From Streptomyces bluensis (GTDB lineage: Bacteria > Actinomycetota > Actinomycetes > Streptomycetales > Streptomycetaceae): DNA of 64,000 nucleotides. Positions 18,029 to 26,911 of this stretch are shown one piece after another. The notes beneath the pieces were generated by a model. It worked only from the letters and a program-made list of their open reading frames with translations. It searched no databases and was not told the DNA's origin. The stretch lies in contig NZ_BMVM01000016.1 in the NCBI RefSeq assembly GCF_014650715.1, positions 62,001 through 126,000 of the forward strand. Reading direction: 5' to 3'. Within the stretch, counting starts at the first letter, position 1. Every line of letters begins with the position of its first letter. Made by a program: the position numbers and the translations under genes.

Positions 18029-18945
18029 CCAACCTGTCCGCTCACCTCGGCCAACAGGTCTTCCACGAGCACCGCAACCTGCTGTTCTCCGTGGCCTACC
18101 GCCTCCTCGGCAGCGCGGCGGATGCCGAGGACGTGGTCCAGGACGCCTGGATCAAGTGGTCCGCCGCGGACCGCTCGCAAGTGGCCGACCCCAAGGCGTA
18201 CCTGACGCGGATCGTCTCGAACCTGGCGCTGGAACGGCTGCGCTCCACCCGGCACAAACGGGAGACCTATGTGGGGCCGTGGCTTCCCGAGCCGATACTC
18301 ACCAGCGGGGACACCGCCGACGTCGTCACGGACGCCGAGTCGGTCTCGATGGCGATGCTGGTGGTGCTGGAGACGCTCAGCCCGTTGGAGCGCGCGGTGT
18401 TCGTGCTGAAGGAGGTCTTCGACTTCAGCCACGCCGAGATCGCGGAGGCGGTGGAACGGTCCGAAGCCGCAGTGCGTCAGGCCGTGCACCGGGCCCGGGA
18501 GCACGTACGGGCCCGGCGGCCGCGCTTCGCCGCCGACCCGTCGCGGCAGCGCGAGGCCACCGAGCGGTTCTTCGCCGCAACGACCGGCGGCGACGTCAAC
18601 GCCCTGATGGAACTCCTGTCCCCGGACGTCACCCTGTGGACCGACGGCGGCGGCAAGGTTCGCCAGGCTCTGCGCCCGGTGGTGGGTGCGGCCACGGTGG
18701 CTGCCTGGTTCGCGGCCATCGGCACCGTTACCTACCAGGGCGTCGAGCCTGCCGACATGAAAGCCGAACTCGTCGAGATCAACGGCGGGCCGGGCATCGT
18801 GTTCAGCGGGCCGGGACGCGTGATGGCCACCGTCACCTTCGACTTCGACGCCGACGGCCGTGTCACCGCCATCCACAACGTGGCCAACCCGGACAAACTC
18901 CAGGCCGTCGCCGACGGCACCGCTTACGACATCGGGACGCGGTGA
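18025..18945 (+). CDS. sigJ: ECF41-family RNA polymerase sigma factor (SigJ type)
   Basis: A 306-residue protein from GTG 18025, coupled to the oxidoreductase stop (GTGA). Region 2 is FSVAYRLLGSAADAEDVVQD (about residues 23-42); region 4 has FDFSHAEIAEAVERSEAAVR. The linker contains the WLPEP motif, and the C-terminal SnoaL/NTF2-like domain (about 180-306) ends in NPDKL. Both motifs are hallmarks of ECF41 factors, where this domain replaces a separate anti-sigma factor and tunes activity. The signal it senses is unknown. Confidence 0.93.
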   Translation: MTNLSAHLGQQVFHEHRNLLFSVAYRLLGSAADAEDVVQDAWIKWSAADRSQVADPKAYLTRIVSNLALERLRSTRHKRETYVGPWLPEPILTSGDTADVVTDAESVSMAMLVVLETLSPLERAVFVLKEVFDFSHAEIAEAVERSEAAVRQAVHRAREHVRARRPRFAADPSRQREATERFFAATTGGDVNALMELLSPDVTLWTDGGGKVRQALRPVVGAATVAAWFAAIGTVTYQGVEPADMKAELVEINGGPGIVFSGPGRVMATVTFDFDADGRVTAIHNVANPDKLQAVADGTAYDIGTR

Positions 18946-19066
18946 ACGTCCTCGTGAGCTCGACGATCGCCGCGCAGCGAGTAGCCCTGCTCGTGCGTGC
19001 TCCCCTCTCGTCCGTCACCGGAAAACGCGGTGGAGCGCTACCGATCTTGCTGGTTACTGTCGTGGG

Positions 19067-19426
19067 GTGAGTACTCGCACCTTCCGTATCACTGTCCGCG
19101 GCGTCTTCGACGGACTCAGTGCCGATCAGCGGGCCGAACTGCTGGCCCGCGCCGCAGACCACGACGTCCTGCGCGCGGCCTTCACGCCCGAGGGGCACCT
19201 CAGCTACGACCTGACAGCGCGATCCGCCTTCACCTTCCGTTTCCTGGATTCCGGGGAGGAAGAGGAGGACATCCTGGAAGCCTCCGAACGCGCTGAAGAG
19301 GCGGCGAAGACGTGGCTGACCGAGCGCGGCTACGGCTACAAGAACCTCAGGTCCCAGGCCGAGGACCTCTCCCAGGCGCCTCTGGGCAAACGGCAGCGCC
19401 GCGCCGCAGCCCAGAAGAACGTCTGA
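19067..19426 (+). CDS. DUF6204-family protein
   Basis: A 119-residue protein from GTG 19067. The start FRITVRGVFDGLSADQRAEL and the ensuing ARAADHDVLRAAFTPEG and SYDLTARSAFTFRF are characteristic of DUF6204, a small actinobacterial family with a ferredoxin-like alternation of strands and helices. The acidic middle (SGEEEEDILEASERAEEAA) and basic end (GKRQRRAAAQKN) are polar. The function is unknown. It stands alone 121 bp after sigJ. Confidence 0.7.
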   Translation: MSTRTFRITVRGVFDGLSADQRAELLARAADHDVLRAAFTPEGHLSYDLTARSAFTFRFLDSGEEEEDILEASERAEEAAKTWLTERGYGYKNLRSQAEDLSQAPLGKRQRRAAAQKNV

Positions 19427-19705
19427 AACCCGCAGCTGCTTCGAGCTCTCGGCCGAGGGAATCGCCGCTCATTGCTGATCTGGACCGCCGCGCTCGCGCA
19501 GGGCGTAAGAGCAGCCCAGGACAAGTGGGTCGCCGACCGCGATTACCGCGGTCGCGGCCCTGTTCCAAGATCCGTCTCACGGCGGCGGCGCGGGCGGCGT
19601 CAACGTCGTCCAGGCTCTGGGCGCGCCACCCATGCGTCTGACTCACCGAGGGTCCCGACGCATGCTCACCGACCAGCACCACCCTTCAAGGTAAGGTCCG
19701 CCGAC

Positions 19706-20209
19706 GTGGAGATGACCGACGACGAGTACCAGGAACTGGCCGAACTGGACCGGATCCGCTCCAGCAACCCCGTCCTGGACGCCTGGCTCCAGAACCAGGA
19801 GCAGGCGTTCCCCGCATGGGCCCAGCAGCACGACGGAGACTGGGACTTCAGCCCTGACTCCCTTGAGCGCCTGGAGGACTTCGTTCGCTCCCGCTACACC
19901 AGCAGCGACGAGGCATGGGAGGAACGTGGCAGTGACTTCCTCCAGACGGCTGCCTGGTATGTCGGCGAGGTCCACCACCGCACCTGCGGTACCCAGTGGC
20001 AGTACCACCCCGACTCCGCCACCGCCGACCGGGCCATGTCGCCGTTCGTCACCGTGCCGTTCGACCGGCTTTTCGACTTCGAAGACGAAGACGGCATCGA
20101 ATCCGACGCCAGGCCCCTGTACACGCCGGTCAACCGTCTGTGCGGCATCCTCGACGCGGACGGCGGAAGCCTCATCACCGACATCGACATCCACACACCC
20201 CCGCAGTAG
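19706..20209 (+). CDS. Hypothetical acidic protein
   Basis: A 167-residue acidic protein from GTG 19706 (ATG 19712 is an alternative). No family is recognised with confidence. It has an N-terminal helical half (DDEYQELAELDRIRS, FSPDSLERLEDFVRSRY) and a C-terminal half rich in strands (RTCGTQWQYHP, DRLFDFEDEDGIESD, LCGILDADGGSLITDIDIH). This shape and the high acidity resemble immunity-like or SMI1/SUKH-like single-domain proteins, but no signature proves it. A strong hairpin terminator follows about 170 bp later. Confidence 0.65.
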   Translation: MEMTDDEYQELAELDRIRSSNPVLDAWLQNQEQAFPAWAQQHDGDWDFSPDSLERLEDFVRSRYTSSDEAWEERGSDFLQTAAWYVGEVHHRTCGTQWQYHPDSATADRAMSPFVTVPFDRLFDFEDEDGIESDARPLYTPVNRLCGILDADGGSLITDIDIHTPPQ

Positions 20210-20377
20210 GCGAGGCCGACGTCAACTCCCCTCGACTGCCGCCATATCGAGCTGTCGGACGTCGGTGGTGAGCCACAACCCTTGCCGTCAGCACCTTCAG
20301 GCGTGAGGCGGGGCGACGACCTGGTTGCGCTGCTTTCCCAGGAGACGTACGTCATCGACAGCACACCCTGACGTCAC

Positions 20378-20405
20378 GGCCGCCGCCCGCAAACGGGCGG
20401 CGGCC
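20378..20405. terminator. Intrinsic terminator hairpin
   Basis: Perfect 12-bp stem GGCCGCCGCCCG with a CAAA loop and its exact complement. It lies between two convergent genes (hypothetical at 20209 and the PHP gene ending 20518) and could stop both. No U-tract follows, as usual in high-GC actinomycetes. The rest of 20210-20517 holds nothing else I can support. Confidence 0.8.
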
Positions 20406-20517
20406 TTCGGTGACGACCAGGAGGCATGGCTGATCGACGCCTTCGATGACCTTCGATGCCTTCAATGACCGGGTGGGTTCGTCCGTCCAGTCCCCGATGT
20501 CCGGTTCCCGGGCCTGT

Positions 20518-22014
20518 CTAGCGGACGTGCACGAAGACAGGGTTGGAGTAGAACCACAGGTCGTCCCAGGGGCTTTCCAGCCCGTCGGCGAGCGGCTCGA
20601 TCTCGTCGGTGCTCGTGCCACGCACGCGCGCGTAGAGGTCGCCTTCCACATCGCGCAGCGTGTAGCGGATCACGTAGTCCTTGCCCTGCTTGCGCCAGTC
20701 GCGCGGGCCGAACCTCGCCACCACCTTCGTAGTGGGGTTGGTGTCCGCGTCGAGGTCGGCGCTCGGGCCGGTGATGCCGCCGACGATCAGGTCGACGCGC
20801 GTGACTTCCGGACGGTCCCCGTTGGCGTTCTTGCCGTCCAGCGGCCGGAACTTGATCTCTATGTCGACGTCGGTGCGGTTGCGGGCGCTGACGGTGAGCG
20901 TCTCGCCCATGGCCGCTTCCCGGCCCTGGTTGCTCGCCGTGAGGTCGAGGCTGGTGATCAGATCCCCAGTGCCGACCCACACCCGCCCGTTGCGGAGCCC
21001 GTCCATGATGTCGGCGTAGTCCTGCCGGGCCAGCACGTGGGTCTTGCTGTACTCACCGGGCCAGAAGTCGGAGCCGCCGCGCGTCCAGTGCACGTGCGAA
21101 TCCGAGGTCGCGGTGATCCACCAGCGCCGGCCCTCGCCGAGCAGCGCGTCCCACAGGCCGCCGACGCGAGCCGTCATCTGGTCGAAGCCACCGTGGGTGG
21201 GGTAGCTGCCGTAACCCCCGCGTGCCTCCCCGATGAGCGGGCCCGCCTGGTGGCCCGGAGCACCCTCGAAACCGACGTAGATGTCCGGTGCGACGTCGTT
21301 GCCGTTGCGGAACTCCCGGGGGGTGTCCTGCCCGTAGACGCCCAGCCCGGTCGCGGAGCGCGAGGCGTGGTGGGCTATGACCAGCGGCTTGCGGCGCATG
21401 TCCTTGGCGGCCTTCAGGAACTCGATCATCTTGGCCTCGGTGTCACGGCCCGGATCGTTGGGAAAGGCGTCGCGCTTGGCGAAGCGGCTCTCCAGTTCGA
21501 AGAGCTGCTGGGCCTCGTCACGGTGATGAGGGATCATCAGCGTGTGGTGGTCCAGGGCAGGCGCGTCGAACTCCATGCCCCAGAACTGAAGGACCTCCGG
21601 CACCAGGACGCGTGAGCGCAGGAGGTCGGGGTACGCCTGCTCGACGTTCACCTTGGAGTGTGTCGGCCCGCCGTGGTCGGTACACATCACCCAACTCAGA
21701 CCGAAGTGCTTGGCCATGATCGCGTTGGTGACGATCGGGTAGACGGCGTCCCCGCCCTTCTGGAACGTCGGCGGATTCGTCGTCGTGTCGAAGGTGCCGC
21801 TGTACTCCGAGTGGACATGGTGATCTCCGGCGCGCCACACCCGGCCGAGAGAGCTGGAACCGCCGTTCGTGCGCTCGGTATCGTCGGCCGCCGCTGCCGG
21901 GCCCCCGCCCACCAACGGGCTCGCGGCCGCCAGCGTCGCTCCGACGCCTGCGAACTTGACCAACCGTCGGCGCGAGATCGCCGCGCCCTCGGAACCTTCG
22001 AAGCCCTTGTCCAT
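20518..22014 (-). CDS. Tat-secreted PHP-domain phosphoesterase-like protein
   Basis: A 498-residue exported protein. ATG 22014 is preferred since AAAGG precedes it; an ATG 18 bases upstream lacks a site. The Tat signal is AISRRRLVKFAGVGATLAAA, with an Ala-rich cleavage region. The mature protein starts with the PHP metal motif GDHHVHSEYSG; further metal ligands fit MCTDHGG, LVIAHHAS and the late TATSDSHVHW. The C-terminal 150 residues (GETLTVSARNRTDVDIEIKF) form a beta-sandwich. It resembles extracellular PHP proteins of unknown substrate, perhaps phosphodiesters or polysaccharide phosphates. Confidence 0.85.
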   Translation of the reverse strand: MDKGFEGSEGAAISRRRLVKFAGVGATLAAASPLVGGGPAAAADDTERTNGGSSSLGRVWRAGDHHVHSEYSGTFDTTTNPPTFQKGGDAVYPIVTNAIMAKHFGLSWVMCTDHGGPTHSKVNVEQAYPDLLRSRVLVPEVLQFWGMEFDAPALDHHTLMIPHHRDEAQQLFELESRFAKRDAFPNDPGRDTEAKMIEFLKAAKDMRRKPLVIAHHASRSATGLGVYGQDTPREFRNGNDVAPDIYVGFEGAPGHQAGPLIGEARGGYGSYPTHGGFDQMTARVGGLWDALLGEGRRWWITATSDSHVHWTRGGSDFWPGEYSKTHVLARQDYADIMDGLRNGRVWVGTGDLITSLDLTASNQGREAAMGETLTVSARNRTDVDIEIKFRPLDGKNANGDRPEVTRVDLIVGGITGPSADLDADTNPTTKVVARFGPRDWRKQGKDYVIRYTLRDVEGDLYARVRGTSTDEIEPLADGLESPWDDLWFYSNPVFVHVR

Positions 22015-22160
22015 CACCGTCAGGCCTTTCATTCAACTGAGAAGCGACTACAGGATGTTGAGCTTCGAAGGAGGAATCGAATGCGGCATGAACGCAGAGC
22101 GGAGTAACGACGAACAACAAAGGCTGACGAACAACAAGGCCATGGCCGCTGCCCAGCCTG

Positions 22161-22184
22161 CCGTCGCCGTCGCCGTCGCCGTCG
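22161..22184. repeat. Tandem hexanucleotide repeat (CCGTCG)x4
   Basis: Four exact copies of CCGTCG followed by an imperfect copy, in the region between two divergent genes, 130 bp ahead of the beta-phosphoglucomutase start. Similar hexamers recur at 42771, 52045 and 53808. Confidence 0.8.
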
Positions 22185-22313
22185 CCCGTCGCCGTGACCG
22201 TACGGCCCGGCAGCCTGTGGCCGTCGCAGGACGCTCCGAGACGCCGCCTGCCGCCTGCCGCCTGCCCCCGCGTCGGCGGGAATGGGGCAGACCGGCGCGG
22301 GTAGACGTTAAAC

Positions 22314-23057
22314 ATGGCAAATCTGGGTCTTCCGGACAGGGTGCGAGCATGTCTGTTCGATCTCGATGGCGTACTGACCGAGACCGCGGTCGTGCATGCC
22401 GCCGCGTGGAAGGAAGCCTTCGATGACTTCCTGCGGCGGCGGGAGGGGCCCGCCTTCCGTCCCTTCGACGCGACGGCCGACTACGAGCGGTACGTCGACG
22501 GGCGTCCCCGCGTCGACGGAGTACGCGTCTTCCTGGCCTCCCGCGGCATCGAGCTGCCGGAGGGAAAGGACGACGATCCACCGGAGCAGGACACGGTGCG
22601 CGGGCTCGGCAACCGCAAGAACGCCTTGTTTCTGGAGAAGATCCACACGCAAGGTGTCGAACCGTATCCGGGGTCGGTCCGCTATGTCGATGCCGTACGG
22701 GCGGCCGGGCTGGGCACGGCCGTCGTCTCCTCCAGCGCCAACTGCCGTGAAATCCTGATCTCCGCCGGCATGGAAGACCGTTTCGACGTACGGATCGACG
22801 GCCGGGTCGCCGCCGAGCGCGGGCTCCCCGGCAAGCCGCACCCGGACACCTTTCTGGAAGCCGCACACGACCTCGGGGCCGAACCCCGGGCCGCGGCCGT
22901 GTTCGAGGACGCCCTGGCCGGTATGGACGCCGGACGGGCCGGTGGCTTCGGGGCCGTGGTGGGCGTCGACCGCCTCGGCCAGGCGGACGCACTGCGCCGG
23001 CACGGCGCCGACATCGTGGTGTCGGACCTCTCCGAGCTGTTGGGGAGCGGGACGTGA
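22314..23057 (+). CDS. pgmB: Beta-phosphoglucomutase-family HAD hydrolase
   Basis: A 247-residue HAD enzyme from ATG 22314. Motif I is CLFDLDGVLTET with nucleophile D16 and acid/base D18; motif II is VVSSSANC; motif III lysine lies in LPGKPHPDTFL; motif IV is AVFEDALAGMDAG. The helical cap (about 25-105) contains the conserved LGNRKNALF arm that recognises phosphosugar. It interconverts beta-glucose-1-P and glucose-6-P. Its stop overlaps the GTG of the GH65 phosphorylase, the usual partner supplying beta-glucose-1-P. Confidence 0.9.
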   Translation: MANLGLPDRVRACLFDLDGVLTETAVVHAAAWKEAFDDFLRRREGPAFRPFDATADYERYVDGRPRVDGVRVFLASRGIELPEGKDDDPPEQDTVRGLGNRKNALFLEKIHTQGVEPYPGSVRYVDAVRAAGLGTAVVSSSANCREILISAGMEDRFDVRIDGRVAAERGLPGKPHPDTFLEAAHDLGAEPRAAAVFEDALAGMDAGRAGGFGAVVGVDRLGQADALRRHGADIVVSDLSELLGSGT

Positions 23058-25399
23058 TCAGCCACCCCGCCTACGCCGTCGAGCCGTGGTGCCTGCGCGA
23101 GACCGAACTGAACCTGGACGTGCTGGCCCAGAGCGAATCCGTCTTTGCCCTGTCCAACGGGCACATCGGCTGGCGCGGCAACCTCGACGAGGGAGAACCG
23201 CACGGCCTGCCCGGCAGCTACCTCAACGGCGTGCACGAGCAGCATCCGATGCCGTACGCGGAAGGGGGCTACGGATTCCCGGAATCCGACCAGACGGTGA
23301 TCAACGTGACCAACGGCAAGATCATCCGGCTGCTGGTCGACGACGAACCGTTCGACCTGCGCTACGGACAGTTGCGTTCCCATGAGCGCGTACTCGACCT
23401 GCGCAGCGGACTGCTGCACCGCGTCTGCGAGTGGACATCGCCGGTCGGCAGGACGGTACGCGTACGCTCCACCCGGCTGATCTCCTTCACCCAGCGCGCC
23501 ATCGCGGCGATCGCCTACGAAGTGGAGCCACTGGACGCCCGGACGAACGTGGTGGTCCAGTCGGAACTCGTCGCCAACGAGCAACTGCCCGCACTCACCG
23601 GCGACCCCCGGGCGGCCGCCGCCCCGGAGCCGTGCCTGCGGCCCGAGGAGCACTACGCGCTCGACACGCGGTTGCGCCTGGTGCACCGCACCGAACGCAG
23701 TAATCAGCGGGTCGCGGCCGCGGCCGACCATGTGGTGCGTGGCCCCGGATCCACCCGGACGTCCGGTGAGAGCGCGCATGACGTGGGGCGCGTCACCGTC
23801 ACCGCTGTCCTGGACCCCGGTGAGACACTGCGCATCGAGAAGTTCGTCTCCTACGGCTGGTCGGCGGCGCGGTCGCTGCCGGCGGTCCGGGACCAGGTCG
23901 AGGCCGCGCTCGCCGGTGCCCGCAGCACCGGCTGGCAGGGCCTGGTCGACCAGCAGCGAGAGTTCCTCGACGGCTTCTGGCGGTACGCCGACATCGAGGT
24001 CGACGGCGACGCCGAGATCCAGCAGGCCGTCCGCTTCGCCGTCTTCCACGTCCTGCAGGCCGGTGCCCGCGCCGAGCACCGGGCGATCCCGGCCAAGGGC
24101 CTCACCGGCTCCGGATACGACGGACACTCCTTCTGGGACACCGAGACGTTCGTCCTGCCGCTGCTCACGTACACCTCGCCGAACTGCGTCGCCGAGGCCC
24201 TCGGCTGGCGGCAGGCCACCCTGCCGGCGGCACGCGACCGCGCCCGCCAGCTCGGACTGCGGGGCGCGGCCTTCCCATGGCGGACGATCGAGGGAGCGGA
24301 ATGCTCCGGGTACTGGCCGGCCGGCACCGCGGCGTTCCACATCAACGCCGACATCGCCGCCGCCGTCGTGCGCTACGTCCGGGTCACCGGCGACACGGAC
24401 TTCGAACGGCGGACCGGTCTGGAACTCCTGGTGGAGACCGCCCGGCTGTGGCGCTCCCTCGGCCACCACGACTCCGGGGGCCGCTTCCACATCGACGGCG
24501 TCACCGGTCCCGACGAGTACAGCGCGCTCGCCAACGACAACGCCTACACCAACCTCATGGCCCAGGCGAATCTGCAGGCCGCCGCCGACGCCGCCGGGCG
24601 CCACACGGCGCAGGCCGCGGCGCTGGGCGTCGACGAGGCGGAGACCGCAGCCTGGCGTGACGCGGCCAAGGCGATGTCCGTGCCCTACAACCGGGCTCTG
24701 GGAGTCCACGAGCAGTCGGCGGGCTACACCCGTCTCGACGTGTGGGACTTCGAGGGCACACCGCCCGAGGGGTACCCCCTGATGCTGCACTTCCCCTATT
24801 TCGACCTGTACCGGAAGCAGGTGGTCAAGCAAGCGGACCTGGTCCTGGCGATGCTCCTGTGCGGTGACGCCTTCGACGAGGACCAGAAGGCAAGGAACTT
24901 CGCCTATTACGAACCGCTGACCGTCCGGGACTCCTCGCTGTCGGCCTGCGTCCAGTGTGTTCTGGCCGCCGAAGTGGGTCACTTGCGTCTGGCCTACGAC
25001 TACCTGGGTGAGGCCGCGCTGATGGACCTGGAGGACCTGGAGAGGAACACCCGCGACGGCCTGCACATCGCCTCCCTCGCGGGGACCTGGTTCGGGCTGG
25101 TCGCCGGCTTCGGTGGCATGCGCGACTACGGGGACATGCCGCACTTCGCCCCCAGGCTTCCCGCACAGCTCAGCCGGCTGGCGTTCTCCCTGCGGTACCG
25201 GCAACGCTGTCTGCGGATCGACATCACCGGCTCACACGTCACCTACGCGCTGGCAGAGGGCGAACCCGTACAGATCAGCCACTGCGGCGAAGTGATCAAC
25301 CTGTCCCAAGGAGTGCCGCAGACCCGTCCCGTCGAGCAGCCGACCACCCTCCCCGAGCCCGCACAGCCGCCGGGCAGACAACCCGCACCACGTCACTGA
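23054..25399 (+). CDS. GH65 disaccharide phosphorylase (trehalose/kojibiose/maltose phosphorylase-like)
   Basis: A 781-residue enzyme from GTG 23054, overlapping the HAD stop. The N-terminal super-beta-sandwich begins SNGHIGWRGNLDEGEPHGLP. The (alpha/alpha)6 barrel contains SFWDTETFVLPLL, and the catalytic acid is E488 in GVTGPDEYS. The C-terminal beta-layer follows after FGGMRDYGDMPHFAP. GH65 enzymes phosphorolyse alpha-glucosyl disaccharides with inversion to beta-glucose-1-P; the exact disaccharide cannot be read here. The tail (PTTLPEPAQPPGRQPAPRH) is unstructured. Coupling to pgmB supports phosphorylase rather than hydrolase activity. Confidence 0.9.
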   Translation: MISHPAYAVEPWCLRETELNLDVLAQSESVFALSNGHIGWRGNLDEGEPHGLPGSYLNGVHEQHPMPYAEGGYGFPESDQTVINVTNGKIIRLLVDDEPFDLRYGQLRSHERVLDLRSGLLHRVCEWTSPVGRTVRVRSTRLISFTQRAIAAIAYEVEPLDARTNVVVQSELVANEQLPALTGDPRAAAAPEPCLRPEEHYALDTRLRLVHRTERSNQRVAAAADHVVRGPGSTRTSGESAHDVGRVTVTAVLDPGETLRIEKFVSYGWSAARSLPAVRDQVEAALAGARSTGWQGLVDQQREFLDGFWRYADIEVDGDAEIQQAVRFAVFHVLQAGARAEHRAIPAKGLTGSGYDGHSFWDTETFVLPLLTYTSPNCVAEALGWRQATLPAARDRARQLGLRGAAFPWRTIEGAECSGYWPAGTAAFHINADIAAAVVRYVRVTGDTDFERRTGLELLVETARLWRSLGHHDSGGRFHIDGVTGPDEYSALANDNAYTNLMAQANLQAAADAAGRHTAQAAALGVDEAETAAWRDAAKAMSVPYNRALGVHEQSAGYTRLDVWDFEGTPPEGYPLMLHFPYFDLYRKQVVKQADLVLAMLLCGDAFDEDQKARNFAYYEPLTVRDSSLSACVQCVLAAEVGHLRLAYDYLGEAALMDLEDLERNTRDGLHIASLAGTWFGLVAGFGGMRDYGDMPHFAPRLPAQLSRLAFSLRYRQRCLRIDITGSHVTYALAEGEPVQISHCGEVINLSQGVPQTRPVEQPTTLPEPAQPPGRQPAPRH

Positions 25400-25447
25400 G
25401 CCATCGCCGGCGCACCACCGAGCCATCGCAGCGGGGGTCGCCCACAG

Positions 25448-26911
25448 TCAGAGGCGGCCCCGGCCCACCGCGATGGCGTCTTCGCCGGCGCCCGGCAGAT
25501 ACCACTGGTGTGGCGCGATGAGTTCGCTGACGGCCGGTTCGGGCCCCCACGAGCCGGGTGCGTACGGATGCAGCGGCGGTGGACTGTCGAGCAGAGGGGC
25601 CGACGCCTCCCAGATGTGCTCGATGCCGTCCGCCCCGGTGAACAGCGACTGGTTGCCCAGCAAGGCGTCGAGAATCAGTCGTTCGTAGCCTTCGAGTCCG
25701 TTTTCCTGGCAGAAGGATCCGGCGTAGCGGAAGGTCATCGATGCCGGTGCGAGTCGCATCGCGGGGCCGGGCTCTTTCGCGAGGAAACGGGCGGCGATCC
25801 AACCGGGATCGCCGAAGTCGATCACAAGCTTGTTGCCTCGGTCCATCTCCTGCCGGGGGAGATCGGTACGGAACATCCGCAGCGGCGGCTCGCGCAGGCC
25901 GACGGTGATGACCTCGCGGTGCTGTGCGAGGTTCTTGCCGGAGCGCAGGTAGAACGGCACTCCCGCCCACCGCCAGTTGTCCACCTCAAGCCGCAGCGCG
26001 ATGAACGTCTCGGTCGGTGAATCCGGGGCGACCCCCGGTTCGCCGCGGTAACCCTCGTACTGGCCGCGTACCACCTGCCCGGGTTCGATGGGGCGCAGCG
26101 CCGCGAAGACCTTGGCCTTCTCGTCGCGCAGCGGCTGGGCGGCGAGCGAGACCGGCGGTTCCATCGCCACGATGCCGAGCACCTGGATCAGATGTGTGAC
26201 GATCATGTCCCGGAAGGCTCCGGTCACTTCGTAGAAGCGGGCCCGGCCTTCGAGACCGAGTGTCTCGGGCACATCGATCTGCACATGACTGATGTGGTCC
26301 CGGTTCCAGATGGGTTCGAGCAAGCCGTTGGCGAAGCGGAGGGCGAGGATGTTGTCCACCGACTCCTTGCCGAGGAAGTGATCGATGCGGAAGATCCGGG
26401 ATTCGTCGAAGACGGTGTGGATCGTCTCGTTGAGCGCTCGTGCTGAAGCGAGATCGGTGCCGAAGGGTTTCTCCACGATCACTTTCGAGTTCTCCGCCAG
26501 GCCCGTGTCGCCGAGCATGCCGATGAAGGACGCGAACGCGGAGGGTGGAATGGCCAGATGGAACAGTTTGCGTGGCTGCCCGCCGAGGGCGTCCTCGGCT
26601 GCCCGTACGGCCGCGACCAACGGGCCGGGATCCTGGGAGTCGGCCGCGCCGAAGGACAGGGATTCCTCGAAGGTCCGCCACGCCGGCCCGGACGGCTCGG
26701 ACCGCCCGAAGGTGGCGATCGCGTCGTGTGCGTGTTTACGGAACGCGTCGTCGCTCAGCGCGGACCGACCGCGGGACGAGCCGACGATGCGGTAGCTGTC
26801 CGGGAGGAGGCCTGCCCTGGCGAGGTGGAACAGGCCGGGGAGCAGTTTGCGTTTGGCGAGGTCACCGGTGGCGCCGAAGAGCACGATCACATGGTTGTCC
26901 GGGCGGTTCAC
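25448..26911 (-). CDS. zwf: Glucose-6-phosphate dehydrogenase
   Basis: A 487-residue enzyme from ATG 26911. NADP fingerprint GATGDLA at 13-19, conserved EKPFG at 147-151, and the catalytic/substrate motif RIDHFLGKE at 175-183 are all present. It oxidises glucose-6-P to 6-phosphogluconolactone with NADPH formation, the first step of the oxidative pentose phosphate route. The gnd stop overlaps this start (ATGA), so the two are one operon read gnd then zwf. It converges on the GH65 gene 48 bp away. Probably a second copy, since housekeeping zwf genes usually sit with opcA and tal (inference). Confidence 0.95.
   Translation of the reverse strand: MNRPDNHVIVLFGATGDLAKRKLLPGLFHLARAGLLPDSYRIVGSSRGRSALSDDAFRKHAHDAIATFGRSEPSGPAWRTFEESLSFGAADSQDPGPLVAAVRAAEDALGGQPRKLFHLAIPPSAFASFIGMLGDTGLAENSKVIVEKPFGTDLASARALNETIHTVFDESRIFRIDHFLGKESVDNILALRFANGLLEPIWNRDHISHVQIDVPETLGLEGRARFYEVTGAFRDMIVTHLIQVLGIVAMEPPVSLAAQPLRDEKAKVFAALRPIEPGQVVRGQYEGYRGEPGVAPDSPTETFIALRLEVDNWRWAGVPFYLRSGKNLAQHREVITVGLREPPLRMFRTDLPRQEMDRGNKLVIDFGDPGWIAARFLAKEPGPAMRLAPASMTFRYAGSFCQENGLEGYERLILDALLGNQSLFTGADGIEHIWEASAPLLDSPPPLHPYAPGSWGPEPAVSELIAPHQWYLPGAGEDAIAVGRGRL

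Noticed and set aside
19427..19705. Possible gene between DUF6204 and the acidic hypothetical
   Set aside because: Frames on both strands lack a start, a ribosome site and family resemblance.
22682..25204. Very long minus-strand open frame opposite the HAD/GH65 genes
   Set aside because: It is the antisense shadow of two well-identified enzymes; its translation has no domain and is low-complexity.
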